Of a stretch of 19,664 nucleotides of DNA, positions 1 to 9,588 are shown one piece after another. The notes below the pieces were generated by a model. That model saw only the letters and a list, made by a program, of their open reading frames with translations. It did not search any database and was not told where the DNA came from. Position 1 is the stretch's first letter. Each line of letters opens with the position of its first letter. Origin of the DNA: a candidate division SR1 bacterium CG_4_9_14_3_um_filter_40_9 (GTDB lineage Bacteria > Patescibacteriota > Gracilibacteria > Absconditabacterales > Absconditicoccaceae). The stretch covers positions 9,380-29,043 of the forward strand of contig PFWQ01000059.1 in NCBI GenBank assembly GCA_002791215.1. The letters are read 5' to 3'. Made by a program: the position numbers and the translations under genes.

Positions 1-954
1 CATGTGTTATTCAATGTATTCGCCGTCATCGTCTGATTTATTCTATTCCAGCCTATGGCGTGGATTATTGGTGATGTCTTTGATTTCAAACGTGATATCA
101 TCTCTTGATTGGCCGCGTTTGCAATCTTATTCAAATTTTTTGTCGCTATCATATGATTCCCTTTTATCGGAAAATTCACCAAACTCATCCAAAAACTCAT
201 CCCTGAAAAGAAATATGAATTTAATCTCCATATAGAAAAAATCGATACCATTGTCCCCGAATTGTGTGTTGACGCTATGAGATATGATGCGATCAAACTC
301 ATCAAAAAAATATTCAAATATAATCTGAATGTCTTTGATATCGATGAGAGCTCTTTGCTCGATAAGAATTTTGAGATCGATAAAGTATTGTCCGTCCAGA
401 AAGAATTTGAAGAAAATAATCTGGATCAACAATATGTGACTATAAAAGCTATCGAAGAGAAGCTCATCACCTTTGGTCTCCATATCAAGGCCAAAACTCT
501 TTCTGTGGATGAAATCCAAAAGATCGATGCTTTATATATGACTATCTCTAACGAAGTTTCCTCTGCAAAATATATCAAGGATGTCAGATTGAATGTTCAA
601 AATCTCCAAGACAGCGAAAATTCCTTCATGATTGATCGTTATGCGGATTTCAGAAAGGTGTTGGTGAATCTGTATAAGCGTATTTCCAGAGTGATCGATG
701 GACAAAATGATGCTGGTATCTTCACCGAGATCGTCCAGATTGTCAAAGAGATCAAAGATATGGATAAACAATTTCTTTCTTCGCTTTCCAAGTGAATCCT
801 AAAAGAACATATGGATTTTCTTGAATTAGCAGGCTTGATCAACGTCAATCGTTATGTATATCTGTCTTCCTTGTCTTTGGTATTCGCTTTGAGAGATCTC
901 TTTCTGACTTCCAAAGAAAATGCAATTTTTGAAGAATTAGAAGATATGAAATAA
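1..954 (+). CDS. Na/Pi cotransporter-like protein with PhoU-like tail, 5' truncated
   Basis: The gene enters the window without its start and runs in frame from base 1 to TAA at 952. It begins HVLFNVFAVIVGF, resembling the conserved His-x-x-Phe-Asn membrane segment of NptA/YjbB-type sodium-phosphate cotransporters. One or two further hydrophobic helices follow, ending near FPFIGKFTKLIQKLIPE (about residue 75). The rest is a charged helical region resembling the PhoU-like cytoplasmic domain attached to these transporters (IVPELCVDAMRYDAIKLIKK). In-frame TGA codons at 34, 103, 157 and 793 are read as glycine; the one at 793 would end the gene 53 codons early under the standard code. The family predicts phosphate uptake or export across the inner membrane. 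Assignment rests on the short transmembrane part and the overall architecture; a different transporter with a PhoU-like domain is possible. Confidence 0.7.
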
Positions 955-957
955 TTT

Positions 958-2598
958 TTATTGCAGAATACCTATTGTTTCAATATGATGCGTCTGAGGA
1001 AACATGTCTACGGGTTGAATGATTTTCAACTGAAATCAGTTTTCGATAAATAATTCAATATCCCTTTTCATAGTGATGGGATTACAGGAAATATAGAGGA
1101 GCTTGAAATCAGCCTCTTTTTTTAATTGTGAAATGAGCGTGATAGTATTTTTGTGCAATCCGTTTCTCGGCGGGTCGATAATCACCAGTCCGAGATTGGG
1201 AATCTTGTCTTTGAGCTCTGGGTTGGTCATGAATGCTTTCTCTGCAGGCGCTGCGAGAAAATTCACTTTCTCTTCCAGCCCATTTATTTTTGCATTGTAT
1301 CGTGCGTCGGTGATCGCTTCTTCGTTGATCTCTATTCCAAGTAATTTTTCTCCCTTTCCACCGGTTCCATGACCGATGCAGGCCTGCTTGAGAAAACTGA
1401 GTCCGATACTGCCTGTTCCACAATAGAGATCCAAAATATCTCCTTCGATATGTCCTGTCAATTTGATAGCTTCGGAAAATAATTGTTGTGCCCCGAGCGT
1501 ATTTGTCTGGAAAAATGAGAATGGAGAAATCCTGAAGGAGATTGCAGATTGCAGATTGCAGATTGCAGAACTTTGATTTCAACTATCTCACTTAAATATT
1601 AATTTCTCGTAGATATGTCATTCTCACCAAAAGATTTTGGTTTCAGATTTGCTGTTTTTTATCGTGTCGCCCAATTCATTGTTATAAGTGATTGCAAAGG
1701 TATCAATTGCTTTGTTGAGGAATTTATCTTTTTTTAATTTCTCTAGAAGTTTATCCCATTTTTCATTCATCTTCTCTTTGAGATTATTGTCGGATACGGA
1801 AAGATTTATCAAAAATTGTTGTGTATTCGTCCCTTCTCTGATGACCAGATGTCTGAAAAATCATTGGTGAGTCTTCTGATCGTAGACGGGCAGTCAGGAT
1901 TTGAAGCAGAGTTTTTTTATGTGTTCGAAAATTGTATTCGCCTGCTCTGAAATGAGCCCGCAATTCTCTATATCTATGATTTTGCTGAATTCACCTTGTT
2001 TGTGAAAACCGAGCGACCAGTCGCTCAAAGTCGAAGGTCATCAGGTCGAAGGTCATCAGGTCGAAGGTTTTTGAATTTGATTTGTAATATATTTTCCGAA
2101 GCTGAATTCGATTTTGTTCCTGTATCCTTTTTCCTGCGGAGATCCTAGGATGGGAAGAAACTCAAATCAGTCTTTAGTCTTTAGCCCATAGTCTTTAGCA
2201 AAGGATTTTTTCTTATTCAATTTTTCAAAAGCTTCTAAGACGATATCTTCTTTGAGTTTGAGCTGTGTCGCATAATTGAGTGACTGCCGTTTGCATCCTC
2301 AACATCAGACTTTAGTCTTTAGCTCATAGTCTTTAGCATCTATTTCTTGGTTATCTAATTGAGAGAAAAAGTGAGGGCAGAATATCTGACCATCGACGAT
2401 GTTCGGGTCTGTTTTTATGATTTTTGTGATATGTGCCTCGATAAAATCTTTCTTCTCTTTGACGATCTTGAGGTCGACAATGCTGCCGGGAAGGGCTCCG
2501 CCCTTTATCAGGATTCTTTTCCCATCCTGCCTTCTGGCGAGACCTACTCATCCGTATCAGATTTTGTCTATTTTTATCCCTGTGAGGATTTTGGTCAT
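958..2598 (-). CDS. rlmD: 23S rRNA (uracil-C5)-methyltransferase, RlmD/RumA type, with repeat insertions
   Basis: This is a 546-residue TrmA/RlmD-family SAM-dependent methyltransferase that makes 5-methyluridine in 23S rRNA. In order it shows an N-terminal TRAM domain (about residues 1-60), the iron-sulfur cysteine region with CPHF and CGGCKRQSLNYATQLK, the linker SFFQTNT, the SAM site DLYCGTGSIGL, the IIDPPRNGLH motif and the catalytic YISCNP cysteine. It ends with the family tail PVDMFPQTHHIET. The first glycine of CGGC and several others are TGA. Start is ATG at 2598; no good Shine-Dalgarno precedes it. Usual family length is about 430-460; the excess is explained partly by four in-frame tandem-repeat insertions at 1541-1568, 2029-2067, 2169-2199 and 2307-2337, each listed separately. 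Its stop lies 3 bp from the stop of the convergent transporter. RlmD is favoured over RlmCD or TrmA because of the TRAM and cysteine regions; the exact target uridine is not certain. Confidence 0.9.
1541..1568 (-). repeat. 7-bp tandem repeat (ATTGCAG x4) inside rlmD
   Basis: Four exact copies of ATTGCAG on the plus strand lie inside the rlmD coding region. On the coding strand they encode SAICNLQSAI, placed between the strand ending KLIFKG and the conserved FRISPFSFFQTN. The total insertion keeps frame although 28 is not a multiple of three. The inserted residues look unrelated to the family consensus at this loop. Confidence 0.9.
2029..2067 (-). repeat. 15-bp coding minisatellite (PSTGG units) inside rlmD
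   Basis: Two full units plus a 9-bp part unit of RGTCGAAGGTCATCA (plus strand). Read in the rlmD frame each unit is CCT TCG ACC TGA TGA, giving Pro-Ser-Thr-Gly-Gly with both glycines from TGA. The same unit occurs in the same coding phase in der (14323-14361). Confidence 0.92.
2169..2199 (-). repeat. Heptamer-built interspersed element, copy 1, in rlmD
   Basis: A 31-bp element built of heptamers on the plus strand: AGTCTTT, AGTCTTT, AGCCCAT, AGTCTTT, AGC. In the rlmD frame it encodes AKDYGLKTKDG, downstream of the CGGC region. It shares sequence and reading phase with copy 2 at 2307-2337, and is related to a non-coding partial copy at 3092. Confidence 0.88.
2307..2337 (-). repeat. Heptamer-built interspersed element, copy 2, in rlmD
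   Basis: A 31-bp element on the plus strand: AGACTTT, AGTCTTT, AGCTCAT, AGTCTTT, AGC. It encodes AKDYELKTKVG immediately before the CGGC iron-sulfur motif. It lies 138 bp (46 codons) from copy 1, so both copies use the same reading phase. Confidence 0.88.
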
Positions 2599-2671
2599 TT
2601 TGGAGATAATAATTCTAAAGTTATATGTCTTTAGTATCTTTTTCCTTATGTTTTCCAACTTTATTTTCTCT

Positions 2672-2850
2672 ATGCCTGCGGCGCGCTTTGCAGACTGACT
2701 TTTGCCATTGCCCTCCCGCACTATTGCGGGATAGGCGCCAGTCAGCAAAAGGTCTAGTTCTTTGTATGTCTCGCTATATGGTCCAGATTGCTTTTTGAGA
2801 ATGTACCCAGCTCAAACAATATACAAAGAACCAAAATCGTTGACCGCGTT
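2672..2850 (+). repeat. Structured repeat element, copy 1 (possible ncRNA or MITE-like)
   Basis: Non-coding block homologous to 9388-9543. Shared anchors in order are GCCTGCGGCGC, GGTCTAGTTCTTTG, CTCGCT, TTGCTTTT, GAATGTA, CCAGCTC, AGAACCAAAA and TTGAC. It can form a stem GTTCTTTGTAT (2757-2767) with ATACAAAGAAC (2821-2831), a stem CTTTTGC/GCAAAAG around a CCCGCA/TGCGGG hairpin, and a short closing stem TGCGG/CCGCG. The paired positions differ between the two copies in a compensatory way. Strand is uncertain, since perfect stems fold on either strand. I do not recognise it as tmRNA, 6S, SRP or RNase P RNA. Confidence 0.7.
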
Positions 2851-2947
2851 TATGTACAGGTTACTACCATCTCCGGTGTTCTTCATTTGATGTTGGGTTA
2901 AAATGGATTGTGTGTGGCTTGTTAATGTTTAAAAAATTCCTTTAAGT

Positions 2948-2974
2948 CCCCCCTGTGAATGGGGATTTAGGGGG
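2948..2974. repeat. C-run/G-run inverted repeat
   Basis: CCCCCC at 2948-2953 can pair with GGGG at 2961 or GGGGG at 2970. It is followed by a T-rich tract (2975-2998). It could act as a terminator-like hairpin on the plus strand but no plus-strand gene ends nearby. I see no gene in 2851-2998. Confidence 0.4.
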
Positions 2975-2998
2975 TTTGTTTGTTTTTTTGTTTTTTTT

Positions 2999-3060
2999 GC
3001 CCAGCAGGCTGGACAAAAGCGACGTTAAAGTTCTTTGGAACTTTTTGCGTCTTTTTTTGC
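2999..3060 (+). repeat. AGCGACG hairpin element, copy 1
   Basis: Consists of a small hairpin CCAGC-AG-GCTGG, then ACAAAAGCGACGTT, a perfect hairpin AAAGTTC-TTTG-GAACTTT, then GCGTC and a T run. GACG pairs with CGTC and CAAAA with TTTTG outside the hairpin. The same arrangement with different stem sequence recurs at 15049-15108. The terminal T run gives it a terminator-like look. Confidence 0.65.
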
Positions 3061-3084
3061 ATTTTCCTCAAAAATCACTATAAT
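3057..3084 (+). promoter_or_regulatory. Promoter TTGCAT-16-TATAAT for the giant gene
   Basis: A -35-like TTGCAT (3057-3062) lies 16 bp before a perfect TATAAT (3079-3084). The predicted transcript would start near 3091, giving a leader of about 94 nt. The leader contains a heptamer-repeat copy (3092-3112) and a hairpin AGCTTG/CAAGCT (3116-3121 with 3129-3134). Confidence 0.7.
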
Positions 3085-3091
3085 AGATATT

Positions 3092-3112
3092 AGACTTTAG
3101 TCTTTAGTCCCC
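3092..3112 (+). repeat. Heptamer element, partial copy 3, in the leader of the giant gene
   Basis: AGACTTT, AGTCTTT, AGTCCCC: the first two heptamers match those in rlmD (2169 and 2307) in the same orientation on the plus strand. The copy then diverges into CATAGCTTG. It is non-coding here, lying between the promoter and the ATG at 3185. Confidence 0.7.
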
Positions 3113-3184
3113 CATAGCTTGTACGGGGCAAGCTTAGACCTTAGACTTGGCTCAATTTAATGCAGTTTATTATTTAATTAAGGA

Positions 3185-6100
3185 ATGGCTGATAAGAAAG
3201 GTCAAAAAAAGGATGTGAAAGCTGTGGAGAAGTGACAAAAAACTCCTGACCAGTCTCCATCATTCAAGACAAAACTTTCTGATGCATATCTTGATAAAAT
3301 CAAGGAATCTTTTACTGGATTCAATAAAATTTCTCATGAAGAAAGAATGGATCTTTATGGTGATAAGAAATTTCTTGATCAGTTTCGATTGTATTTCAAA
3401 GAGCAACACCCAAACCTTCTTGATCAGATCAATAGACAAGATATGCCTATTTATCTCCAAACTTTAGAAAAAAGATGATTTTCTATCTGAAATATCCTTC
3501 AAGACGCCGAAACTTTGCGTGAAGAATTTAAAGCTGATGATACTGAAGAGCATGTCATCAAAGCATCTCTCAAAACATTCAAATCTTTCTGTGGAGATAG
3601 CATCAATAATATTCCTGCCGATGTATTTGATGATTTTGCTAAGCATGCATGATTTGATACTGATGATTTTGAGATAGACCCGGATGGAAGGATCAAAACT
3701 ATCGACAATCTTTATGATGTTTGGAAAAGATTTGTTGAAAAAAAGAATCTGACTCTCAAAGAACTTCAAAGCAACAATATAGAAAAAATACTCAATCCTG
3801 AATTCAACCCCATCGAAAGATGTATGGTCAATGTTGCCTTGAAAAAACTTCGCAAAGAGCTTACTTGACCTGTGAGGATTGCTTTTGATGCCAAGTTTGG
3901 TACTGAAGTCACTATCTTCAGCAGAGTCCAGAATCTTGTCGCATTCAAAAACGAATGGTTGGTTTTTCTCGGCGATCATACTGGAGAGATCGATGAAAAA
4001 CTTGCTAAAACATTGGACGGTATCATGGTCAGCAATGGTGAGATCAAAAACGAACTTACCAAGTCATGAAGAAAATTTGATGATACCAAATGATTTTCCG
4101 AATGGGAACAATACTTCAGAGTGATATTCAATAAACTGGCTACTCGTCAGCTTTTTGAAGAAATCAAAGCTGATCAGAAAACCATAGATTACTATGCTGA
4201 TACGATTGTGGATGCGATGAAATGATTCCCTCCCTATGTGAATGAAATTTTCAAATTATATCCTTTTGATACTAATCTTGATCCTCAATTATCCGGCAAG
4301 CTTTGAGCTATTGATACAAAAATCGGTGAAACAGAAAATAAAATCGCTGAATGAACTCCGGACGAGACAAAGATATTATTGCGCGCCGAAATAAAGACGC
4401 TCAAAGAACAAAGGGAAAAAATCAGATGGGATGCTTATGCCACGCAATTGGATATGAAAGATAAAAGTTTAGCTGGCGCAATACGCACTTTGGTTGATTC
4501 CAAATTTGATTTTTCTCAATTGCACATGGGGCAACAACAAGCCTTGCTTGATGTCTTGGTAAAACATAAATTGGAAGATATCATAAAACGTAAAGCTCCT
4601 GAACTTCTGTCTACTGATGAGGATGAACTCAAAACTTTCCTTGATGATCTGTTTGATTTGAGAAAAACTGATGTCAGCATTCCTACTTCTGATGGGCGCG
4701 TACATATCAAATTTTCTTCTGATGGAAAAAAATTCTTGTGAACCGGGATGACGAATCTTGCCAGTTTTGAAGAACTTTCTAAGCTTGAAAATTTACCGCT
4801 CAATTTTGAGGTCCAGGTGACTCCTTCCAGCGAGAAATTTTTTGAAGAGAGTATCATCTTCCATTCGATATTCGATGAATTCGCTGCAAGTAATGGAACC
4901 AAAAAACTTAATGATGCATACAAAGTTTCTGTGACCAAAGATGGCAAAACAGTTGTATGATATCTTTCATTATATTCTCCTATAGAAAAAGAAAAACAGT
5001 GGAAACCCGATGCTGGTTCTAGTGCTGTTAATCGGTATCTTTATTCATCACCTATCACTACTGCTTCTGATGATAGAAGTCTTGTAACTCGGGATGGCAC
5101 AGAAAATGGAATTGCTGTTGTGATTCCTGAATCTGAAGAAAAAAACTGTAAAATAGAAGTTCTTGAAAGGAAAATAAATCTGAATGGCGAAGCTTTGTGA
5201 GCTTTGTTTGCGTGATTTGTACTTGGCCAACAAAGTCTGGAGAGGACACTAAGTCCTGCAGAAGAAGAACAACGAAGACAAAAAATGGCAAAATTGAAAA
5301 CTTTTCAAGATATCAACCAAGATGTCACTGATAGTGAACAAAAACAACTAAGCAATGAACCATGACTATGAGAAAAAAAAGAATCTGCAGAGAAATCAGA
5401 TATTGATAAATTTTTGGAGGAATGGAAAAAATTGAAATGATATAAATTTACAGGAGCAGAGCATGAATGATTTAAAGAAGGTGCAAAATTTATCATCAAA
5501 TGCGGAAGTACTTGATTGCCTCCTGATGAAACATGATGAGATGCCTGGATGTGGCTTGAGGTAGCCAATGTCGATCGAAATGCAGGAAAGTTTACTGTGA
5601 AAGTTCGTAGCGGAGAAACAAAGTTGGGTAGTCTGGAATGAGCAAAAAAAACTTTACCGATGAATGATAAAACTATCGACAATATCGTCGAAGCCTTGTG
5701 AGATATTGATAAAAAAATCTATAAAATGCCTTCCGGCAAGGGCACTGGTATGGAGTGACTGATTTCACTGATGAAAAGCAGCGGTTTTGATAACAGTATT
5801 TTTGCATCAGCGTTTGATAAAATTTCTTGGACATGAAATGGGTTCAAGATTTCTGTGGGAGAAAAATTCGTCTGAGAGGATGTGGAATATTTCTGATATG
5901 ATGAGAAAGAATATTATACCGGTAATGTAGATAGACCGTGAAAAACTGAGGAAATGGTTAATCCGATCTATTATAAGGCAAAGTATAATGCTAATGGAAC
6001 TGTGACTGTCACCAACAACACTGAGCTTAAGGACACCAAAACGAGGAAGCCATTTACATATAATCAGACTATGGATTATGCCATGTTCGTCTTGTTCGTC

Positions 6101-8569
6101 TGAAGTAAGAAGCTTCATCCTAAACCGAAGTCAGATATTTCGGCGAAGGCCAAGATAAAATTTGGCGGAGAAGATGAGTGACATAAGCTGCGTCAACCAT
6201 TTTTTAGTATCAATAACGTCGTGTGATTCTTCAAATCTTGATTTAGTAAAATCATAGATGGCGTCAAAAAGCATGATGAAGAAAGGGTAGAAGACCTCAT
6301 GGATATCGCTCTGCAGAATTGATTATTGTTTGAGAAACTAGGAAAGGGAATCGGAACTATATTTGATAGAGTAGGAAATGGGATGGAAAGGGCTGGTATG
6401 GAATACTATACTGCCAGAGACAACAGAGTCTGGAAAAAGATAGAGAGATGGCAGAAAATCTATGAAGCTGACGCGCACTTCTCTTCGCTATTCCCGAGAA
6501 AAATCAAAGATTTGGTCAATGGGAAAGACAGACCTAAGGATATGTATAAGATTCCTGCCTTGCTTCTAGCTATCATCAACAAGGAAAAAACCCCTTATTC
6601 CAGGTCATACGAATATATCGGCAAATGACATCGGGTGAATCTTATCCTGGGCAAAAAACATCAACAAAGATATCTTGACAGGCTGAATTGAGCTTTGGAA
6701 GATATCAGGCAAAATAGCGATTTGTATGGAGTGGATTGGACGATCTATAGGAATGAAGCTATGGTAAAATTGGAGATGAAATATTTGGTGGATGTCATCG
6801 ATGGTAGAGAGCATAATGTCTGATGGGAGCACGAAAAATTGCAAGCTGCGAAATGGTCGAGAGAATTCGCCAATAAACTTGATGAATCTATGAAGAAGAA
6901 TTTCTGATTCAGCGCTATAGAAACCAAACACAAGGAGCTCAGTAAGACTACGAGGTTTGAATTCGCTGAATATGAATACCAAAGACATATGAGAAACTGA
7001 AGAACCATGAGTTCATTCCCTTTCTTTAAGATGATGGCTGAAACAGCGCAAAGTCCAAAGCAACGGAACCTTTTCTATATGTACGTCGTAAGTTGAATTT
7101 TGTCCTGATATTTTTGGTATAATACGGATGCAACCACTAAATGATGGCTCAAAGATATCTGCAGAACGAGCTGATGTCTTGGGTGATTGATGGCTAAGGA
7201 TCCGGGTCAACAAGCTAAGATGCTCAAGCTTTTGGATATCTATACGCAAGGGAAGTTCAGTAAAGAATTCCAATATAATAAAACCGGCAATCCGAAGAAA
7301 CTAAAACTCGCTAAGTTTGATCTCAATGATTTCACTATGGGAAAGATGGAATCTGTTTGAGCATTCATCAGATGATGAAGACCGTCCTTTAAAACCCGAT
7401 GGTTGGATGACGAAAATGGTGAATGATTCGCTAAATTCCTCTCTTTTGAATCAGATAATTCATCTGAAAAGAAGAATGGGAAAACGCGGTGAACGCAAAA
7501 AACCATAGTTGAGCTTGCCAATGACCCTACCGTAGAACACGATGACAAGACCTTGCTTGAGGCGTATGTCAAATTCGCCCAAGAAAAAAGTGAGGATATC
7601 GATTTGGATATCAGACACAATATTTCTGCTATGTATAGCAGGCCTTTTGCAAAAAGTGAAACAATCGTTAAAATATTAATGGAATATGAAAATGGTGAAT
7701 TTAAAGGAAAGGATTCCCATGAACAAGGCGGTTCTGCTATGTTCTGGGATAAAGTAAGAGCTCTTGTCCCCCAGAAGAAAACTGATTGAGCCAATGTAGA
7801 ATTTATCCTCAAAAAATTCTTGAACCGGTTCGGCAGGGTGGGGTTTGAAGGAAACGAAAGATCTGAATTTGTAAAAAGACTTGTGGCTATCAGAGAAATG
7901 CTCGAGGATACTAAGACAAAAGCACAGGCCGAACATACATTATGGTACACTATCAATGGAACGATTATCAAAAATAATAGTTGAGGAAGGGATGTCCCTC
8001 CCGAAGCATTTTTGAATGCCTTGGACGCATTCAAAATGTTCTTTAAGGTGAATATAGATACCATTCTCGATCCTTCTATGATAGGCAGCGTTATGTGATC
8101 TCAGTATGTTGATGATTTAAAGCCAGGATTGGTAAAAGTATGAGATCGGGAAGAATATATCTCTCATAAAGATGCTGCTTTCGGTTTTGGTTTGCAATTA
8201 GATGCAAAAGATAAGTTTACTGCGGTGAGAAATAAATATGAGAAAGGATCTAAATATATCAATAAAGAGCTTTATCAGGTTGCTGAAGAATTAGAAAAAC
8301 GTCATGGTGTCCATAATGCCTTGGATGATTATCTCAATTCTGATACGCAGCTCAATGTGCAGCATACTGATGCAAGAGCTGATTTGGTAACCAATTTCTG
8401 ACCGTGATGATGAAGCGGATCTAAAAATAAAGGTGTAAGAGTAAAAAATCTGAACACTATTCAGTGATGATTAGCAGAAAACCTGTGAAGTGATGTGGCT
8501 TCTAACAGAAAAACACCTATAGATAATACTGATGATGAAATAGCTACGTATCATGGTCAAACATGATAA
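3185..8569 (+). CDS. Giant protein of unknown function, 1794 residues
   Basis: One uninterrupted code-25 frame from ATG at 3185 to TAA at 8567, containing roughly sixty TGA codons by eye. I recognise no family. The product is highly charged, Lys/Glu/Asp-rich and mostly helical, with no signal peptide. Visible parts are a coiled-coil-like stretch near residues 375-415, and a short hydrophobic patch near 667-680 (ALGALFAGFVLG). A compact possibly beta-rich domain lies around 750-830 (WLEVANVDRNAGKFTVKVR). A region with aromatic residues and several cysteines lies near 1295-1335 (FYMYVVSGILSGYFW). A Gly-rich linker follows FGPGGGSGS near residue 1740. No cell-wall anchor or clear transmembrane helix pair is seen, so a cytoplasmic or non-classically exported protein is likely. 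AAGGA directly abuts the ATG, too close for a normal ribosome site. Codon use and TGA density match neighbours, so this is not obviously a recent import. Confidence 0.88.
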
Positions 8570-8572
8570 TAT

Positions 8573-9208
8573 CTACACTCATAATTTTTCTATAATCTGT
8601 TGAATTGTATTTTCTAAGGTATCACTATTGTCTGCGATATCATGTTTGAGTCATAGCTTATCGAGCTGCGGCATCATTTCTGTATCATAGAGATTTGAGA
8701 GTCTGTCGAATTCTTCTTCGACGAATTTATCATTCGCCTTATCTTCCCGCACCCCTCATTGTTTTTTGAGTTCCTCGTTCCTTTTCATAAGTCTTTCTAG
8801 TGCAATGGCTTTGTCGATTTTCACATAGAAGACTATTCCTTGCTTTCTCAGATTCTCAATCCCGAATTTATAGATTTCAAGTCTTGTTTCTCGTGGAATG
8901 TCTCTTTGGAAAACGAGTCCTGTAGTAACCGAATCTCTTTCGAGTACGTATATCTTGTCGTCATCTCTTGTCTTGATATGGAAACTATTTGACGCTGCAG
9001 CATAGAGCAGACCAAGCACTTCCCGATGTTTATAGAGGTCTTTGTCAGTCAGCGTTTTTCTTATCATTTTACCGAGATCTTCTTCTTCATTGGGGAAATG
9101 ATAGTATCCCACGTTGATTCATTTCTCTTTGAGTGTCTGGGTAAGTTGCTTAGCAACGGACGATTTCCCTGAGCCATGGATTCATTCGATGACTATATAT
9201 TTTACCAT
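8573..9208 (-). CDS. tmk: Thymidylate kinase-like dNMP kinase
   Basis: A 211-residue P-loop kinase predicted to phosphorylate dTMP to dTDP in the cytoplasm. The start MVKYIVIEGIHGSGKSS carries the Walker A motif at residues 9-16, its first glycine being TGA. Around residues 70-95 LERDSVTTGLVFQRD matches the Asp-Arg-x-x-x-Ser region of thymidylate kinases, and the helical C-terminus fits the fold. ATG at 9208 is the only start that includes the P-loop. Further TGA codons, including 8756 near the C-terminal third, are read as glycine; the gene ends at TAG (8573-8575), 3 bp from the stop of the giant gene. A deoxynucleoside kinase of the same superfamily is the main alternative. No neighbour on this strand forms an operon with it. 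Confidence 0.78.
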
Positions 9209-9237
9209 AAGAATAGATAAAAATAGATAAACATTCG

Positions 9238-9296
9238 CTATCGCTCACGATAAAAGTTCACTTCGTTCACGATAAACGCACTTCGTGCGATAAAAG
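9238..9296. repeat. Degenerate 18-23-bp tandem units with small hairpins
   Basis: Three successive units begin ATAAA and end in CG: one with CATTCGCTATCGCTCACG, one with AGTTCACTTCGTTCACG, and a short one with CGCACTTCGTGCG, which forms a perfect hairpin. They lie in the leader or upstream region of the tmk-like gene. No coding frame in them looks real. Confidence 0.5.
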
Positions 9297-9387
9297 AATA
9301 TAGGATTTTGGATTTTTTTCGCAATCTCTTTTTTGAATTGAAATAGGCAGTGGTTTTTATATAATTTTTTGTGTTCGAATATCTTTT

Positions 9388-9543
9388 CTGCCTGCGGCGC
9401 TTTCTTCATACTTTCTGGCATATCCCCAGAAAGTATGCAAAGAGGTCTAGTTCTTTGCCAGACTCGCTGGTACGTTCAGTTTGCTTTTCCTGAATGTAAT
9501 CCAGCTCAGACAATTGGCAAGAACCAAAAGTATTGACTGCATT
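9388..9543 (+). repeat. Structured repeat element, copy 2 (possible ncRNA or MITE-like)
   Basis: Homologue of 2672-2850. Stems are CATACTTTCTGG/CCAGAAAGTATG, GTTCTTTGCCA (9450-9460) with TGGCAAGAAC (9515-9524), an inner hairpin TACGTTCAG/CTGAATGTA bounded by GCTGG/CCAGC, and a closing stem TGCGG/CTGCA. Compared with copy 1 the outer stem changes TAT/ATA to CCA/TGG, so pairing is kept while sequence changes. It lies, like copy 1, between a leftward and a rightward gene. Confidence 0.72.
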
Positions 9544-9588
9544 CTTGTGAGATTCTTTTTTTAATTTTTCTTAAAGGGTTGATAACTT

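Noticed and set aside
1541..1568. CRISPR array
   Set aside because: Repeats here and elsewhere are 7-15 bp and directly adjacent, with no spacers; no cas gene is seen.
2599..2748. N-terminal extension of rlmD upstream of 2598
   Set aside because: The frame is open but runs into the structured repeat element, and the TRAM domain begins right at the ATG at 2598.
7240..8064. Long open frame of 274 codons on the minus strand
   Set aside because: Antisense to the giant gene, Ser/Leu/Phe-rich composition typical of the complement of a Lys/Glu-rich gene, no motifs.
3185..8569. Reading the many TGA codons as stops, giving dozens of small genes or a large pseudogene
   Set aside because: The single frame is continuous, TGA falls where glycine is expected in all recognisable genes, and true stops are only TAA/TAG.
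9388..9543. IS200/IS605 end or TnpB guide RNA
   Set aside because: No transposase, TnpB or IscB gene is present in the window and no target-site features are seen.
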